Below, piece by piece: positions 40,692-49,329 of a stretch of DNA of 64,000 nucleotides (its first letter is position 1; every line of letters begins with the position of its first letter). The translations under genes were made by a program, and so were the position numbers. This stretch comes from Mycobacteriales bacterium (lineage in GTDB: Bacteria; Actinomycetota; Actinomycetes; Mycobacteriales; Mycobacteriaceae), in assembly GCA_012842085.1 (NCBI GenBank), contig DUTM01000007.1, positions 50,573 to 114,572 on the forward strand, given 5' to 3'. The notes beneath the pieces are model-generated. The model saw only the letters and a program-made list of their open reading frames with translations, made no database searches and was not told where the DNA came from.

Positions 40692-42633
40692 TGTTGTCCT
40701 CCTCTTCGTTTTCAGTCTCTACGTCTTCTGCAGTGTTCTCTGCAGTGTGTTCAGTGTCTTCAGTGGGTTCGGTGTCTTCGGTGTCGGATGTTTCCGGGGT
40801 GTCTTCCCCACTGGCGTCGGCGGCTGGCACTGCCGGAATCCAGACTGGTTCATCCAGCAGCTGGATGACGTCACTGTCGGCATCTTCGGCTTCCGCGGTT
40901 TCACCAACGTCGTCACCAGCGGCTTCAGTGGGTTCCTCCAGGCGCGGCAATGTTTCTACCGGCTCGAAAATAACCATCGGTTCTGCGGCACCAGTGTCTC
41001 CAGAGCCCTCGGCAGCATCGTCACCAGCTCCCAGTGGGTACTGCTCCTGGGGAGTCTCCTCCACGGCCGGTTCTTCCTTTTTGCGCAACCGAATGCGGCT
41101 GGCGCGAGGTGCGGAAACTTCCGCCGGCTGGATTCCGCCCTTGATGGCGGCGCGCGGCACAATCCGGGACGCCTGGTCGGACACCCGCAACACGAGTGCC
41201 ATCAGCAGATAGTTGGCGAGCAGCGAGGAACCACCGTAGCTGAGGAACGGTGTGGTGAGTCCGGTGAGAGGAATCACGCGGGTGACGCCACCAACCACCA
41301 CAAACACCTGGAAGGCCATAGTGAATGCCAATCCGGTGACCATCAGTTTGCCGAAGCTGTCTCGCACCGACAGGGCGGTGCGGAACAAGCGCTGCACAAT
41401 AATGCCGTACAGGATGAGGACACCGGCCAGGCCAATAAGCCCCAGCTCTTCGCCCACTGTGGAGACAATAAAGTCGGTGGAGGCGTAGGGGACCAGGTCG
41501 GGGCGGCCGTGGCCAAGCCCGCTGCCGGCAATGCCGCCGGTGGCCAAACCGAACATGGCCTGCGACAGCTGGTAGCCGTTGGTGTCAAAGTATTTGAGGG
41601 GGTTCAGCCAGGTGAACACACGTACTTTCACGTGGCCGAAAATAAAGAACGCAATAAGCGCGGCAGCAGCGAAACCACCCAAGCCGATCAGCAACCAACT
41701 CACTCGGTTGGTGGCCACATAGATCATGGTGAGGACGGTGGCGAAGATCAGCAGGGATGTTCCGAGATCTTTCTCCACCACCAGGATGACCACTGCGATA
41801 ATCCACAGCAGCAGAATGGGGGCGAGGTCGCGGGCGCGCGGCATTTCGATGCCGAAGATTTGTTTACCGGTGGTGGCGAACAGTTCGCGCTTACTCACCA
41901 GGATGGCGGCAATCGAAATAATGATAAGTATTTTGGAGAATTCGCCAGGCTGGATGGAGAAGAAGGGGGTGCGGATCCAGATCTTGGAGCCGTTCACTTC
42001 GGACCATTGGCTGGGCAGCATGGCGGGGATGGCCAGCAGAATGAGGCCGACGAGTCCCAGGGTGTAGCTGTAGCGGCTAAGGACACGGTGGTCCCGAATG
42101 AGCCACAGGGTGAGGATAAAAATGGCCACCGCAATGAAGGTCCACAGGATTTGGCGGTTGCCTTCCGCCATGGAACCCGTCGCGGCAGCATTGTCTTCGA
42201 CCAGGTCAAGCCTATTAATAAGGACTAGTCCCAGGCCGTTGAGGAGCGTCACCAGCGGCATGAGATAGGGATCCGCATAGGGCGCGAAGTAGCGCATGGC
42301 GACGTTGATCGACACGACCACAATAAGGAACGCGGCCGTGTATTTGAGGATGTCCCAGCTGAGGGTGTTGCGGGTGGTGAGCTGCACCATGGTCATGGCG
42401 GAAGCCACAATCACCGCACTAAACAGCATGAGCAGCAGTTCAATACGGCGTTTGCGTTTCCTCTGGTCCTGCATGGCCTTTTCGGCAGCTTCCAGGGAGA
42501 TGGGTGCGGTTTCGGGACCGGCACCGGGGGCGCGCACTACGGCTGGGGAGTCTGCCGTTGCGGCAGCTCCCGCGCCGGCGCCTCTACTCCACCAGCGACG
42601 GCGAGTTTCGGTAGCTTCAGGCTTATCGCTCAT
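40684..42633 (-). CDS. rodA: SEDS peptidoglycan glycosyltransferase RodA
   Basis: RodA polymerizes glycan strands during growth with its partner PbpA encoded next. The 649-residue protein has a cytoplasmic basic/Ala-rich N-terminus, about ten to twelve membrane helices (about 45-465) with the SEDS motifs IQPGEFSK and TGLTTPFLSYGGSS, and a cytoplasmic tail of about 170 residues very rich in Glu, Asp and Thr. The family is normally 400-470 residues, so the acidic tail is a large extension. Its many Thr residues next to three kinase genes make phosphorylation plausible (inference). Confidence 0.95.
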   Translation of the reverse strand: MSDKPEATETRRRWWSRGAGAGAAATADSPAVVRAPGAGPETAPISLEAAEKAMQDQRKRKRRIELLLMLFSAVIVASAMTMVQLTTRNTLSWDILKYTAAFLIVVVSINVAMRYFAPYADPYLMPLVTLLNGLGLVLINRLDLVEDNAAATGSMAEGNRQILWTFIAVAIFILTLWLIRDHRVLSRYSYTLGLVGLILLAIPAMLPSQWSEVNGSKIWIRTPFFSIQPGEFSKILIIISIAAILVSKRELFATTGKQIFGIEMPRARDLAPILLLWIIAVVILVVEKDLGTSLLIFATVLTMIYVATNRVSWLLIGLGGFAAAALIAFFIFGHVKVRVFTWLNPLKYFDTNGYQLSQAMFGLATGGIAGSGLGHGRPDLVPYASTDFIVSTVGEELGLIGLAGVLILYGIIVQRLFRTALSVRDSFGKLMVTGLAFTMAFQVFVVVGGVTRVIPLTGLTTPFLSYGGSSLLANYLLMALVLRVSDQASRIVPRAAIKGGIQPAEVSAPRASRIRLRKKEEPAVEETPQEQYPLGAGDDAAEGSGDTGAAEPMVIFEPVETLPRLEEPTEAAGDDVGETAEAEDADSDVIQLLDEPVWIPAVPAADASGEDTPETSDTEDTEPTEDTEHTAENTAEDVETENEEEDNNE

Positions 42634-44168
42634 TGGCTACCCACCTCTGGTTGTGGGGACATTGGTTGATCGGGTTGGGCCGGTTGGCCGGGTTGACCAG
42701 GCTGGCCCGGCTGCGCAGGCTGCTCGGTGGGGGCAGTCATCTTGTGACGGGGACGGCGGCACGGATCCGGATGGTCCTTGGTGCCAATCGGAGTGCCGTC
42801 AGCACCCCAAATAATGATCGGTTTCGGGTCGCACAGCGGCAGCAGGCCGGAACCCACCGCGCGGGTCAAGTAGGCGCGGGCTTCCTTCTGGGTGTGGAAG
42901 ACCTTGTCGGAGACCAGTTCGGAACGCAGCGCCGGGGTGAAGTCCGTTATCAGCAGGCGCTGGCACTCCTCCGGCTCACTGTTCACGTCGTAGATGGCAT
43001 CCTCGCACAGCACCGAATCGGGTTTGCCGGCGAAGGGGCCCAGCGCCGAATTGTTGATGCCGTGGTAGATTAGCACCTCGTGCTCGTCGTTAATGTCCAC
43101 ATAGTAGGTGTTTTTGGCAGCGTAGGTGACGGCACTAATAGCGCCGACCGCAACCAGGACAACGATGGCGATAATGATGACTACGAGTCTTTTGGACCAG
43201 CTGGAAAGGCGTTTTTTACGCTCCTTGCTGGCAGCGTTCGCCACAGTCTCGCCGTCAGCATCCTCATCGGTGTCGGCGGAACCGCCGCTGCTTCCTTCAG
43301 AGCCCACAGCTTGCGGGTTGGCGCGCTGAATATTTTCGGCAACCAGTGCGGCAGCGCGGGCAGCGGCAGAGTCGGCGCGGTCATCATCCTCCGCATCCAG
43401 TTCCAAGCCCTTGGCAGCGGCGCCACCCAGCATTGGGGTGGTGGGGCCGTAGTCGTCGTCGTTAACATCCGCCACAATAAGCGTGATGTTGTCGGGGCCG
43501 CCGGAGCGCAGCGCCAAATCCACCAGACGGTCGGCGCACTGCTGCGGGGTGCCCTGCGACATGGTGCTTTTAATGGTTTCGAAGCTGACGGGGTCGGAAA
43601 GGCCGTCAGAGCAAATAAGGTAGCGGTCCCCAGCGACCACTTCGCGGATCGTCAAGTGCGGCTCAAAATCCCCACCCATGAGCGCATTGGTAATAAGGGA
43701 CCGTTTCGGGTGGACGCTCGCCTCTTCCGGGGTGATGCGTCCTTCATCCACCAGGTCCTGGACGAAAGAGTCGTCGCGGGTGATCTGGTGCAGTTGGCCG
43801 TCGCGCAGCAGGTAGGCGCGGGAGTCACCGACGTTCACCATCCCCATCTTGGGTCCGTCGAAAAGCATGGCGACCAGCGTGGAGCCCATCCCCAAAAGCT
43901 CCGGGTCGTTGTCGATTTCTTCCGCAATCAGGTCGTTGCCCAGTTCGACACTGCGGCGGAGGTCCTCCAGCAGATTGTTGGAGGGCTGGTCATTGTCGAG
44001 CGGTGCGATGGCAGAAATGAGCAGTTGGGAGGCTACTTCGCCGGCAGCATGCCCGCCCATGCCGTCGGCCAGCGCCAAAAGACGCGGTCCGGCATAGACG
44101 GAGTCTTCGTTGTTTCCGCGCACTAACCCCATGTCGGAGCGTGCGGCATAGTTCAGTACTAGGGTCAC
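42630..44168 (-). CDS. pstP: PP2C-family Ser/Thr phosphatase PstP
   Basis: PstP reverses PknA/PknB phosphorylation. The 512-residue protein has a PP2C domain (about 1-240: DMGLVRGNNEDS, ADGMGGHAAGE, SDGLSDPV, GGPDNIT with the metal-binding aspartates), a disordered linker, one membrane helix (about 318-340) and an outer domain ending in a Gln/Pro/Gly repeat tail. Length is nearly that of M. tuberculosis PstP. The gene overlaps fhaB and rodA by four bases each. Confidence 0.96.
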   Translation of the reverse strand: MTLVLNYAARSDMGLVRGNNEDSVYAGPRLLALADGMGGHAAGEVASQLLISAIAPLDNDQPSNNLLEDLRRSVELGNDLIAEEIDNDPELLGMGSTLVAMLFDGPKMGMVNVGDSRAYLLRDGQLHQITRDDSFVQDLVDEGRITPEEASVHPKRSLITNALMGGDFEPHLTIREVVAGDRYLICSDGLSDPVSFETIKSTMSQGTPQQCADRLVDLALRSGGPDNITLIVADVNDDDYGPTTPMLGGAAAKGLELDAEDDDRADSAAARAAALVAENIQRANPQAVGSEGSSGGSADTDEDADGETVANAASKERKKRLSSWSKRLVVIIIAIVVLVAVGAISAVTYAAKNTYYVDINDEHEVLIYHGINNSALGPFAGKPDSVLCEDAIYDVNSEPEECQRLLITDFTPALRSELVSDKVFHTQKEARAYLTRAVGSGLLPLCDPKPIIIWGADGTPIGTKDHPDPCRRPRHKMTAPTEQPAQPGQPGQPGQPAQPDQPMSPQPEVGSQ

Positions 44169-44656
44169 GGGCGTAGCTCGATTACTGTTTTGCCTACTCG
44201 CACAGGTGTGCCGAGGGGGACTTTGACGGCGGTGGTGACGCGGTCATGGTCGAGGAAGGTTCCGTTGGTGGATCCCAGGTCTTCCAGATACCAGTCGTCG
44301 CCGCGGGGAATAAAACGGGCATGGTGGCCGGAGGCGTAGTCGTCGTTGAGGACCAGGGTGGAGTCGTCAGCACGACCAAGTAGCACCGGTTGGGTGCCGA
44401 GGCTGATGCGTGCTCCGGAGAGGGGGCCTTGGGTGATCATCAGATAACGGGCAGCCTTGTTGGGGTTGTCTTTGTCGCGCTTGAAAAGCCCTTTCAGGCC
44501 GCGCTTCTTGCCCTTTTTATCTTTCTTAGTACTGGCAGCAGTGTCTTTGGAGGCCGCCAGCGTGTCATTCTTCAGGGTGTGCAGAGTCAACCAAATGAAG
44601 AACCACAGCAGCAGTAGGAAACCGAAGCGCCCGAATTGGAGCACAAGTGCCTGCAT
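44165..44656 (-). CDS. fhaB: FHA-domain protein FhaB (FipA-like)
   Basis: The 163-residue protein has an N-terminal membrane helix (about 7-27), a Lys-rich linker and a C-terminal FHA domain (about 80-155) with the phosphothreonine-binding residues in GRADDS, SGHHARF and STNGTFLD. In mycobacteria this gene heads the pstP-rodA-pbpA-pknA-pknB operon and links kinase signalling to division. ATG at 44656 is preferred, with AAAGGA six bases upstream. The 163-base gap to fhaA should carry the operon promoter; a weak GCCTG hairpin lies there. Confidence 0.94.
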   Translation of the reverse strand: MQALVLQFGRFGFLLLLWFFIWLTLHTLKNDTLAASKDTAASTKKDKKGKKRGLKGLFKRDKDNPNKAARYLMITQGPLSGARISLGTQPVLLGRADDSTLVLNDDYASGHHARFIPRGDDWYLEDLGSTNGTFLDHDRVTTAVKVPLGTPVRVGKTVIELRP

Positions 44657-44819
44657 ATAGGATCCTTTCCGCGCGTTGGTTTCACGTATTCGTAACACAA
44701 ACCAGGCATAAGCCTGACTTTAAAAAGGCCATACCTGGAAATTTTGGACATTCGTGATGATTAGTTTACTAGGGATAACGTCCCTAAGCACTTCACTTCC
44801 AGATTTAGCGGTTGAATAA

Positions 44820-45626
44820 CTACTGAATACTCAAAATCAGGTGCGTGTGGCCCACGACGATTTCGTCACCGTCAGCTAATTGCCACTGGGAAATCCGGAT
44901 GCCGTTGACAGCTGTTCCGTTGGTGGAGTTCAGGTCACTAATGGTGGCGACGGAGCCATTCCAGTCGATGGTGGCGTGGTGGCGGGACACCCCCGTATCG
45001 GCGAGCCGCAGATCCACATCATTTCCCCGGCCGATCAGTGTCTGGCCTGGGTTCACCACAAATTTGCGGGTTTCGTCGTCTTTATCCTTCAGCACCGCAA
45101 CCGCGTAGGAGCCGTCGGAACCGTCCGGAGCAGCACCATCCCAGTCGCGGGGAATGCCGTAACCATCGCGGGTTATTTCCTCGTCCACGTCGGGATCAAC
45201 ATTGCTGGCGGGGGCACTGCCGCCGATGCGTCCCGGAATGTCGCGGGCATCCACAGTGTCGTCGCAGGAGCTGGTGAGCCGGAACTGGCCGGAGCGCAAA
45301 TCGTCGGATTCCTTGAACTCGACCACGACGTCACCCACTACACCCCAATCCTGGTCGTAGAGGTAGGTGTCCAGGTGGCGGCTGATGACGCGCGGGGAGG
45401 TGGCTTCGTCTGCGGCAAAACGCTCCGCATCGGAGGGAGAAAGCGTCACAATGAAGTGGTTGGGGGAGAGGAGTTGGCCATCGGGCAATTCCTGCAGTTG
45501 GTCGCCGGCCTCGCGGCGCAGGGCGTTCTCTACCTCAAGCGGGGTCAGTTCGCCGCCGAATACTCGCGCGAAAGCATCGGCAGTGGAGGTTTCCAGCGAC
45601 CGCTCGAAACGTTGCATGAAGCCCAT
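44820..45626 (-). CDS. fhaA: FHA-domain protein FhaA
   Basis: FhaA has an N-terminal DUF3662 domain (about 1-125, beginning MGFMQRFERSLE) and a C-terminal FHA domain (about 188-266: LIGRGNDVDLRL, SRHHATI, LNSTNGTAVNG). The link between them is about 60 residues, making the protein 268 residues against about 527 in M. tuberculosis. Mycobacterial FhaA binds the phosphorylated MviN pseudokinase and slows wall synthesis. Here that pseudokinase is shortened, so the FHA domain may have another phosphothreonine target. AAGGA lies six bases before the ATG. Confidence 0.94.
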   Translation of the reverse strand: MGFMQRFERSLETSTADAFARVFGGELTPLEVENALRREAGDQLQELPDGQLLSPNHFIVTLSPSDAERFAADEATSPRVISRHLDTYLYDQDWGVVGDVVVEFKESDDLRSGQFRLTSSCDDTVDARDIPGRIGGSAPASNVDPDVDEEITRDGYGIPRDWDGAAPDGSDGSYAVAVLKDKDDETRKFVVNPGQTLIGRGNDVDLRLADTGVSRHHATIDWNGSVATISDLNSTNGTAVNGIRISQWQLADGDEIVVGHTHLILSIQ

Positions 45627-45846
45627 GCCTAATCCTTTCCAAAATGACTATTCGGATGACATATGCGCCCAGATTTTGGCACACTGGTAGACGTCCGTGT
45701 TTAGTATTAACTAATTTTCTATTGTAACCAGTTAATTAACATCTGTAACACCCATCTGCAGCTGGAATAAGCACTCACCACCAGCCCACGTTGGTGTTAC
45801 CTACCCACTAAGATGGGTATCTATGTAACCCACACAGGGAGGAAAA

Positions 45847-47277
45847 GTGAGTACACCACAGTCGCGCGTCATACCGGATCCCATCCGTGTCACGTACATC
45901 GGGGTAGTGGTAGCTGCAGCTTTATGGGCCCTGTTGGGTGTTCTCTGGTTCTCCCGACCTGTTGCGGACTTCATGACCATCCGCCGTTTCATCGGCGAAT
46001 TCATTGGGCTGAGCGCCATCTACCTGTTCGCTATTGGCAACTACTTGGCTATCGACTGGAGTTCCAGCGACCGGCGGTGGGGTGGATCCCGCAACCGCAC
46101 CACCATCCGCAAAATAACCACCACCCTGGCTTACGTCCTGTTGGTTATTTCCCCCATCGTCATGACCAGCCCCGGCGTCCACTCCGGCATCCCTGGCGCC
46201 ATCATGGGGTGGATCGCGCTTGTCATGATGGGCCTCACGCTGATGTTCAGCTGGTCGAAAGAGATCGGCAAATACTTCCCCGAAACCGAAAAAACCGTTC
46301 CCTTCCCCCTCATCTGGCTTATCCGCCCACCCTTCGACCTGTGGCGCGTCTTCTACGACCTGATGGGTGTCTACATCATCCTCGTTATGGTGTCCGGCTA
46401 CATGGAATCGGAAGTCATGCGGATGGCCCCCGAAATGTACTGGATCTATCTGGTCATCGCGGTCTTCAGCGTTATCTGCTGGGTGTGGGCCACCATCGTG
46501 CAGCGTTTCATCTACCGCGGCAGCCGCATGCTGCTTACCGGCGTGCGCCAACTGGCCCCCAAGTCCGTGGAACTCACGATGGAGCCCATCGGCGACAAAC
46601 CCATGCCAGTGGTCCGCCCCGGCCAGTTTGTGAAAGTCTCCGTCCCGGGTGTGCTCAACGGACCGCACTCCTTCATTGAAGTGTCTGCGCCGGGCCGGGA
46701 AGTGCTGCAGGTGGCGGTGAAAGTGCTGGGTGGCGACACCCGCGTGCTCCGCGAAACTGTTGGCGTGGGCATGGAAGTGCAGGTTCGCGGCCCCTATGGC
46801 GACCTGGATATGCGGGAGGCAACCCCGCAGCAGGTGTGGATTGCTGCCGGTGTGGGCATTACGCCGTTTATTTCTTGGCTGCGCGCCATTGATGCTTTGA
46901 TCGACGAGAAGATTCGCCGCTCCGGTGTGGCCAGCCGCCAGATCCGCAAGATCGCCACCGAGGAGGCCCTCGACCAGCTGGGTATTGAGCAGGTGGATTT
47001 GTGGTTCTTCCACCACGACGAGCCCACCTATGTGCAGGAACTCTACTACTGGGAGAAGCGTTACCCCTGGCTGGAGGTGCATGTCCGCGACACGAAGAAG
47101 GTGGGTCGCTTCACTGCCAAGGAAATTATGGAGTCCACTCCGGGTATTGATCCGTTCAACTTGGAGGGTGTCTCTGCGGTGTTGTGTGGCCCGTGGGAGA
47201 TGGTCTTGCATTACCGCAGGGAATTGCGCCGAATGGGTGTTGAGAAAATTCTCCGCGAGGATTTTTCATTCCGGTAA
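45847..47277 (+). CDS. Ferric-reductase/NOX-like membrane flavoprotein
   Basis: Five or six membrane helices fill about residues 14-225. A ferredoxin-reductase type FAD domain (about 235-325, with RPGQFVKVSVPG and GPHSFIEVSA) and a NAD(P)-binding domain (about 328-470, GVGITPFISWLRAI and CGPWEM) follow. This is the ferric reductase/NADPH oxidase layout. However, the membrane part contains only one histidine (GVHSG), whereas heme-containing members need four in two helices, so heme binding seems lost. It could pass electrons directly from flavin or have another role. GTG at 45847 follows GGAGGAAAA. It stands alone between fhaA and tRNA-Leu. Confidence 0.8.
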   Translation: MSTPQSRVIPDPIRVTYIGVVVAAALWALLGVLWFSRPVADFMTIRRFIGEFIGLSAIYLFAIGNYLAIDWSSSDRRWGGSRNRTTIRKITTTLAYVLLVISPIVMTSPGVHSGIPGAIMGWIALVMMGLTLMFSWSKEIGKYFPETEKTVPFPLIWLIRPPFDLWRVFYDLMGVYIILVMVSGYMESEVMRMAPEMYWIYLVIAVFSVICWVWATIVQRFIYRGSRMLLTGVRQLAPKSVELTMEPIGDKPMPVVRPGQFVKVSVPGVLNGPHSFIEVSAPGREVLQVAVKVLGGDTRVLRETVGVGMEVQVRGPYGDLDMREATPQQVWIAAGVGITPFISWLRAIDALIDEKIRRSGVASRQIRKIATEEALDQLGIEQVDLWFFHHDEPTYVQELYYWEKRYPWLEVHVRDTKKVGRFTAKEIMESTPGIDPFNLEGVSAVLCGPWEMVLHYRRELRRMGVEKILREDFSFR

Positions 47278-47305
47278 ATCCTGTGTTAATCTCAACTAGC
47301 TACTC

Positions 47306-47389
47306 GGGCGAGTGGCGGAATTGGCAGACGCGCTGGCTTCAGGTGCCAGTGGCCGCAAGGTCGTGGGGGTTCAAGTCCCCCTTCGCCCA
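47306..47389 (+). tRNA. tRNA-Leu (CAG)
   Basis: Acceptor strands GGGCGAG and TTCGCCC pair with one G-T. The anticodon loop TTCAGGT gives CAG, a long variable arm (GGCCGCAAGGTC) marks a class II tRNA, and the T loop is GGTTCAAGTCC. CCA is not encoded. Phage genes begin within 145 bases of its 3' end, so it is the likely integration site. Confidence 0.97.
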
Positions 47390-47397
47390 CTAGTAGG

Positions 47398-47441
47398 AAA
47401 CCCCAGGTAGACGAGCTTTTTAGCTGATCTAGCTGGGGTTT
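47398..47441 (+). terminator. Intrinsic terminator after tRNA-Leu
   Basis: AAACCCCAG at 47398-47406 pairs with CTGGGGTTT at 47433-47441 and is followed by TGTCGTTTTTT. The loop contains a smaller inner hairpin (GCTTTTTAGC). Confidence 0.78.
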
Positions 47442-47530
47442 TGTCGTTTTTTAGAGTGTTTTCGTTTTAGTCTATTTGAGTCTGTTTTAGTCTGTTTTAG
47501 CGACAAATGTGTCCAAAATGTGTCCAAAAA
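47442..47530. other. Probable prophage left end (attL arm region)
   Basis: Between the tRNA terminator and the first phage gene lie short direct repeats: TCTGTTTTAG twice in tandem near 47478-47500 with a third diverged copy just before, and ATGTGTCCAAAA twice near 47507-47528. Paired direct repeats next to a tRNA 3' end are typical arm-type integrase sites. The true core needs the other prophage end, which is outside the window. Confidence 0.45.
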
Positions 47531-47854
47531 TTAGGGGCACTCACGAAACTTTTCAGGCGGATCACCCTCAGCGCCCGCATCAAACCACCGCACCCACTCC
47601 CGAATATGATCCAACGCCCGCTGGTACTTGTCCTTCCACTCCTCAATATCATCCTCAAGCACAGTGATACGAGCCCGCAACCCCTTCACCTCATCTTTAA
47701 GCTCGCTAATAGTCTCCCAAAGGTCAGCGTTCAAAGCTTGATAGCCCTCCCAGGAAGAGGCCTTCCGCTCCGACTTTTTTATAAGCAGATTGGCGATGGC
47801 GGCTATACCGGCGCCACCAACACCCGAACCAAGCAGTTGAATCCAGTCAGTCAC
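47531..47854 (-). CDS. Phage membrane/coiled-coil protein, lysis cassette B
   Basis: This 107-residue protein has one N-terminal membrane segment (about 6-25) and a long charged coiled coil (about 40-85), ending near EWVRWFDAG. It resembles the 49330-49656 protein in layout, heptads (LKDEVKGLRARITVLEDD against LREEITLLRERIAVLEEE) and end, so the two are probably paralogs. Small proteins of this type occur beside holins and lysins in actinophages. The GTG start overlaps the stop of the upstream gene. Role unknown; a spanin- or holin-accessory role is inference. Confidence 0.72.
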   Translation of the reverse strand: MTDWIQLLGSGVGGAGIAAIANLLIKKSERKASSWEGYQALNADLWETISELKDEVKGLRARITVLEDDIEEWKDKYQRALDHIREWVRWFDAGAEGDPPEKFRECP

Positions 47855-48245
47855 GGGGCACCCCTCTCGACCCGATCAACCCCAGCGCCGTGAACAGCGT
47901 CGCCCCCGCCATCACAATGTAGGGCACGGAGAAAAGGACGTCCACGCGGGTTTCCTCCCACACATACAAGAGAGCAATAAACACGTTGAGGAAGATACTT
48001 ACGACGGTTGCGGCATGAATAAGCCCCGGTATCCGCAAGCCAACCACACCTGCGACGGCCACGAGGAGCCAGCTAGCCACCCACACATAGCCCGGTAATG
48101 CCGACGCCGTATCCGGCAACATCACCGTGTCGTAACCGGCAAGTTTGACGATTCCGCGCACCGAATAATTTAGCATGATGAGCAGCCATAGCGCCCTAAA
48201 TGCTTTGTACGAGTCTACGCGGGGGGTGGATAGCTGGCATGACAT
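47847..48245 (-). CDS. Phage four-helix membrane protein, possible holin
   Basis: This 132-residue protein has four hydrophobic segments (about 17-35, 50-70, 73-95 and 105-125). Its ATG begins directly after the stop of the upstream membrane protein. Multi-helix membrane proteins near the endolysin are usual holin candidates in actinophages. It has no counterpart in the first lysis cassette (49330-51967). I do not recognise the family. Confidence 0.65.
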   Translation of the reverse strand: MSCQLSTPRVDSYKAFRALWLLIMLNYSVRGIVKLAGYDTVMLPDTASALPGYVWVASWLLVAVAGVVGLRIPGLIHAATVVSIFLNVFIALLYVWEETRVDVLFSVPYIVMAGATLFTALGLIGSRGVPRD

Positions 48246-48599
48246 TTAGCCCTCCTGTAGTGGTGTGGTGGGGGATTTCGCGGCTGCGGTGGTGACACCC
48301 AAAACCGCTGCGACTAGGCCGACGATGGCCGCCCAATTCGCCTGGTCAAGGATGCCGTAGGTCTGGAAAACGACAGCTGCGGAACCAGCGACACCGTAGA
48401 GAGCGGTACGCCAATTGCTCTCAGAGTTGATAATGGCGAAGATGGCGGCCACTACTGCGACCACCAGTGCCGTCCACTGTGCGGCTTTCTGGTCATCCAT
48501 CACACCAAAAGACACAAGCACGGTCATGAGTGCTGCCGACACAATGTAGAGACGCTCTCGCACAATCGGACTGAACCATTTTTTGACTGTTTCTTTCAT
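48246..48599 (-). CDS. Phage holin-like membrane protein, cassette B
   Basis: The 117-residue protein has a basic start (MKETVKKWFSPIVRERLY), three or four hydrophobic segments (about 19-35, 40-57, 67-80 and 88-108) and a short tail. It is clearly paralogous to the 49668-50060 protein: VRERLYIV, NWR.ALY.VAG.AAVVFQ.YGIL and AAIVGLVAAVLGVTTAAAK-like stretches occur in both. AAGGAG lies six bases before the ATG at 48599; an in-frame extension to 48818 overlaps another gene and is not likely. A holin-type role is inferred from context. Confidence 0.8.
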   Translation of the reverse strand: MKETVKKWFSPIVRERLYIVSAALMTVLVSFGVMDDQKAAQWTALVVAVVAAIFAIINSESNWRTALYGVAGSAAVVFQTYGILDQANWAAIVGLVAAVLGVTTAAAKSPTTPLQEG

Positions 48600-48612
48600 T
48601 GATTTTTCTCCT

Positions 48613-48837
48613 TTATGCGGTGACCCCGCCGGCCTTAACCTCCGGCGAAACCTCGACGTGGATAAGATCCCCACCAACAGCAGTAGCGGTGATGGGGACG
48701 ATGAGGGTGTTGAGGAAGCGCCGAAGCTGCGGCAAGACAGTGACGTCGCACTTGAAATCTTTGACGGCGCCTGCTCCGATGCGCTGCGACTCGAGCGCAA
48801 AATTAGCGACTTGAGCAAACAGCTCTTCTGTGGTCAT
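48613..48837 (-). CDS. Small phage protein, cassette B
   Basis: I do not recognise this 74-residue protein. It begins MTTEELFAQVANFA and ends in a stretch rich in Val and Ala without a clear membrane helix. AAAGGAG lies six bases upstream of its ATG. It sits between the broken lysB copy and the holin-like gene, the place taken by a 93-residue gene in the first cassette. The two share little beyond the ELFA..A start, so homology is uncertain. Confidence 0.68.
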   Translation of the reverse strand: MTTEELFAQVANFALESQRIGAGAVKDFKCDVTVLPQLRRFLNTLIVPITATAVGGDLIHVEVSPEVKAGGVTA

Positions 48838-48848
48838 TGAATCTCCTT

Positions 48849-49259
48849 TCAGAGTTGATTGATACGGTGGGCAAGTTCCCTAAGGTAGGTTCTGCCCGTT
48901 CCGGGGCACTCCACCGCGCCGTACGCTGTATGCCAGCCGGTCAGGTAGCGGTACAGCTCAGGTATCGCGGCAATAGCGCCCCAGATTCTTGACCCCGCGT
49001 CCATTGGGGGTGCAAGCTGTAGACCACCCGGACGTAGGCATGTTTTGAAGAGTTCTACGACCCAGGTGGGTAGATTGAGTCCTGCGTATTGAGTGGTGTC
49101 GGCTATAGCGCGCCATAGGCTGCCCTCTGTGGCGTCGCAAATAACATCCCCGGCGTAGGCGGCCTGCCAGACGTTCGGGTGGTTGATTGGCCGTTCCCCC
49201 GCGATACCATGGCCGGTAAGACGTTTACTGCCTAATTTGTGCCCAAAAAATGTATCCAC
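48849..49259 (-). pseudogene. Truncated LysB-like esterase remnant, cassette B
   Basis: The 136 residues align with the C-terminal half (about 115-240) of the LysB-like protein at 50484-51206: GHG.(A/C)GERPI, (Y/P)GDV.CDA, SLWR.(I/M)AD.TQ.AGLN and a matching end. The N-terminal half with the catalytic serine motif GYSQG is missing, while the acidic residue (GDV) and histidine (GWHTAYG) regions remain, so it should be inactive. GTG at 49259 could start it with a weak AAGG upstream. A terminator stands directly upstream, marking an abrupt junction. It may be a degraded duplicate or a scar of an older prophage. Confidence 0.75.
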
Positions 49260-49283
49260 CTACGCAACCTTAAAACACAAAGA

Positions 49284-49315
49284 AAAAAGGGGGCCCGGCA
49301 TAATGCCAGACCCCC
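49284..49315 (-). terminator. Intrinsic terminator after lysis cassette A
   Basis: GGGGG/CCCCC encloses a perfect inner hairpin GGCAT-A-ATGCC, followed on the minus strand by TTTTTT. It lies 15 bases after the stop of the 49330-49656 gene and separates the two lysis cassettes. Confidence 0.88.
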
Positions 49316-49329
49316 TCTGCCCCAATTTC

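Noticed and set aside
48600..48818. N-terminal extension of the cassette B holin-like gene to 48818
   Set aside because: It would overlap the 74-residue gene almost fully; the ATG at 48599 has a strong AAGGAG and aligns with the start of its paralog.
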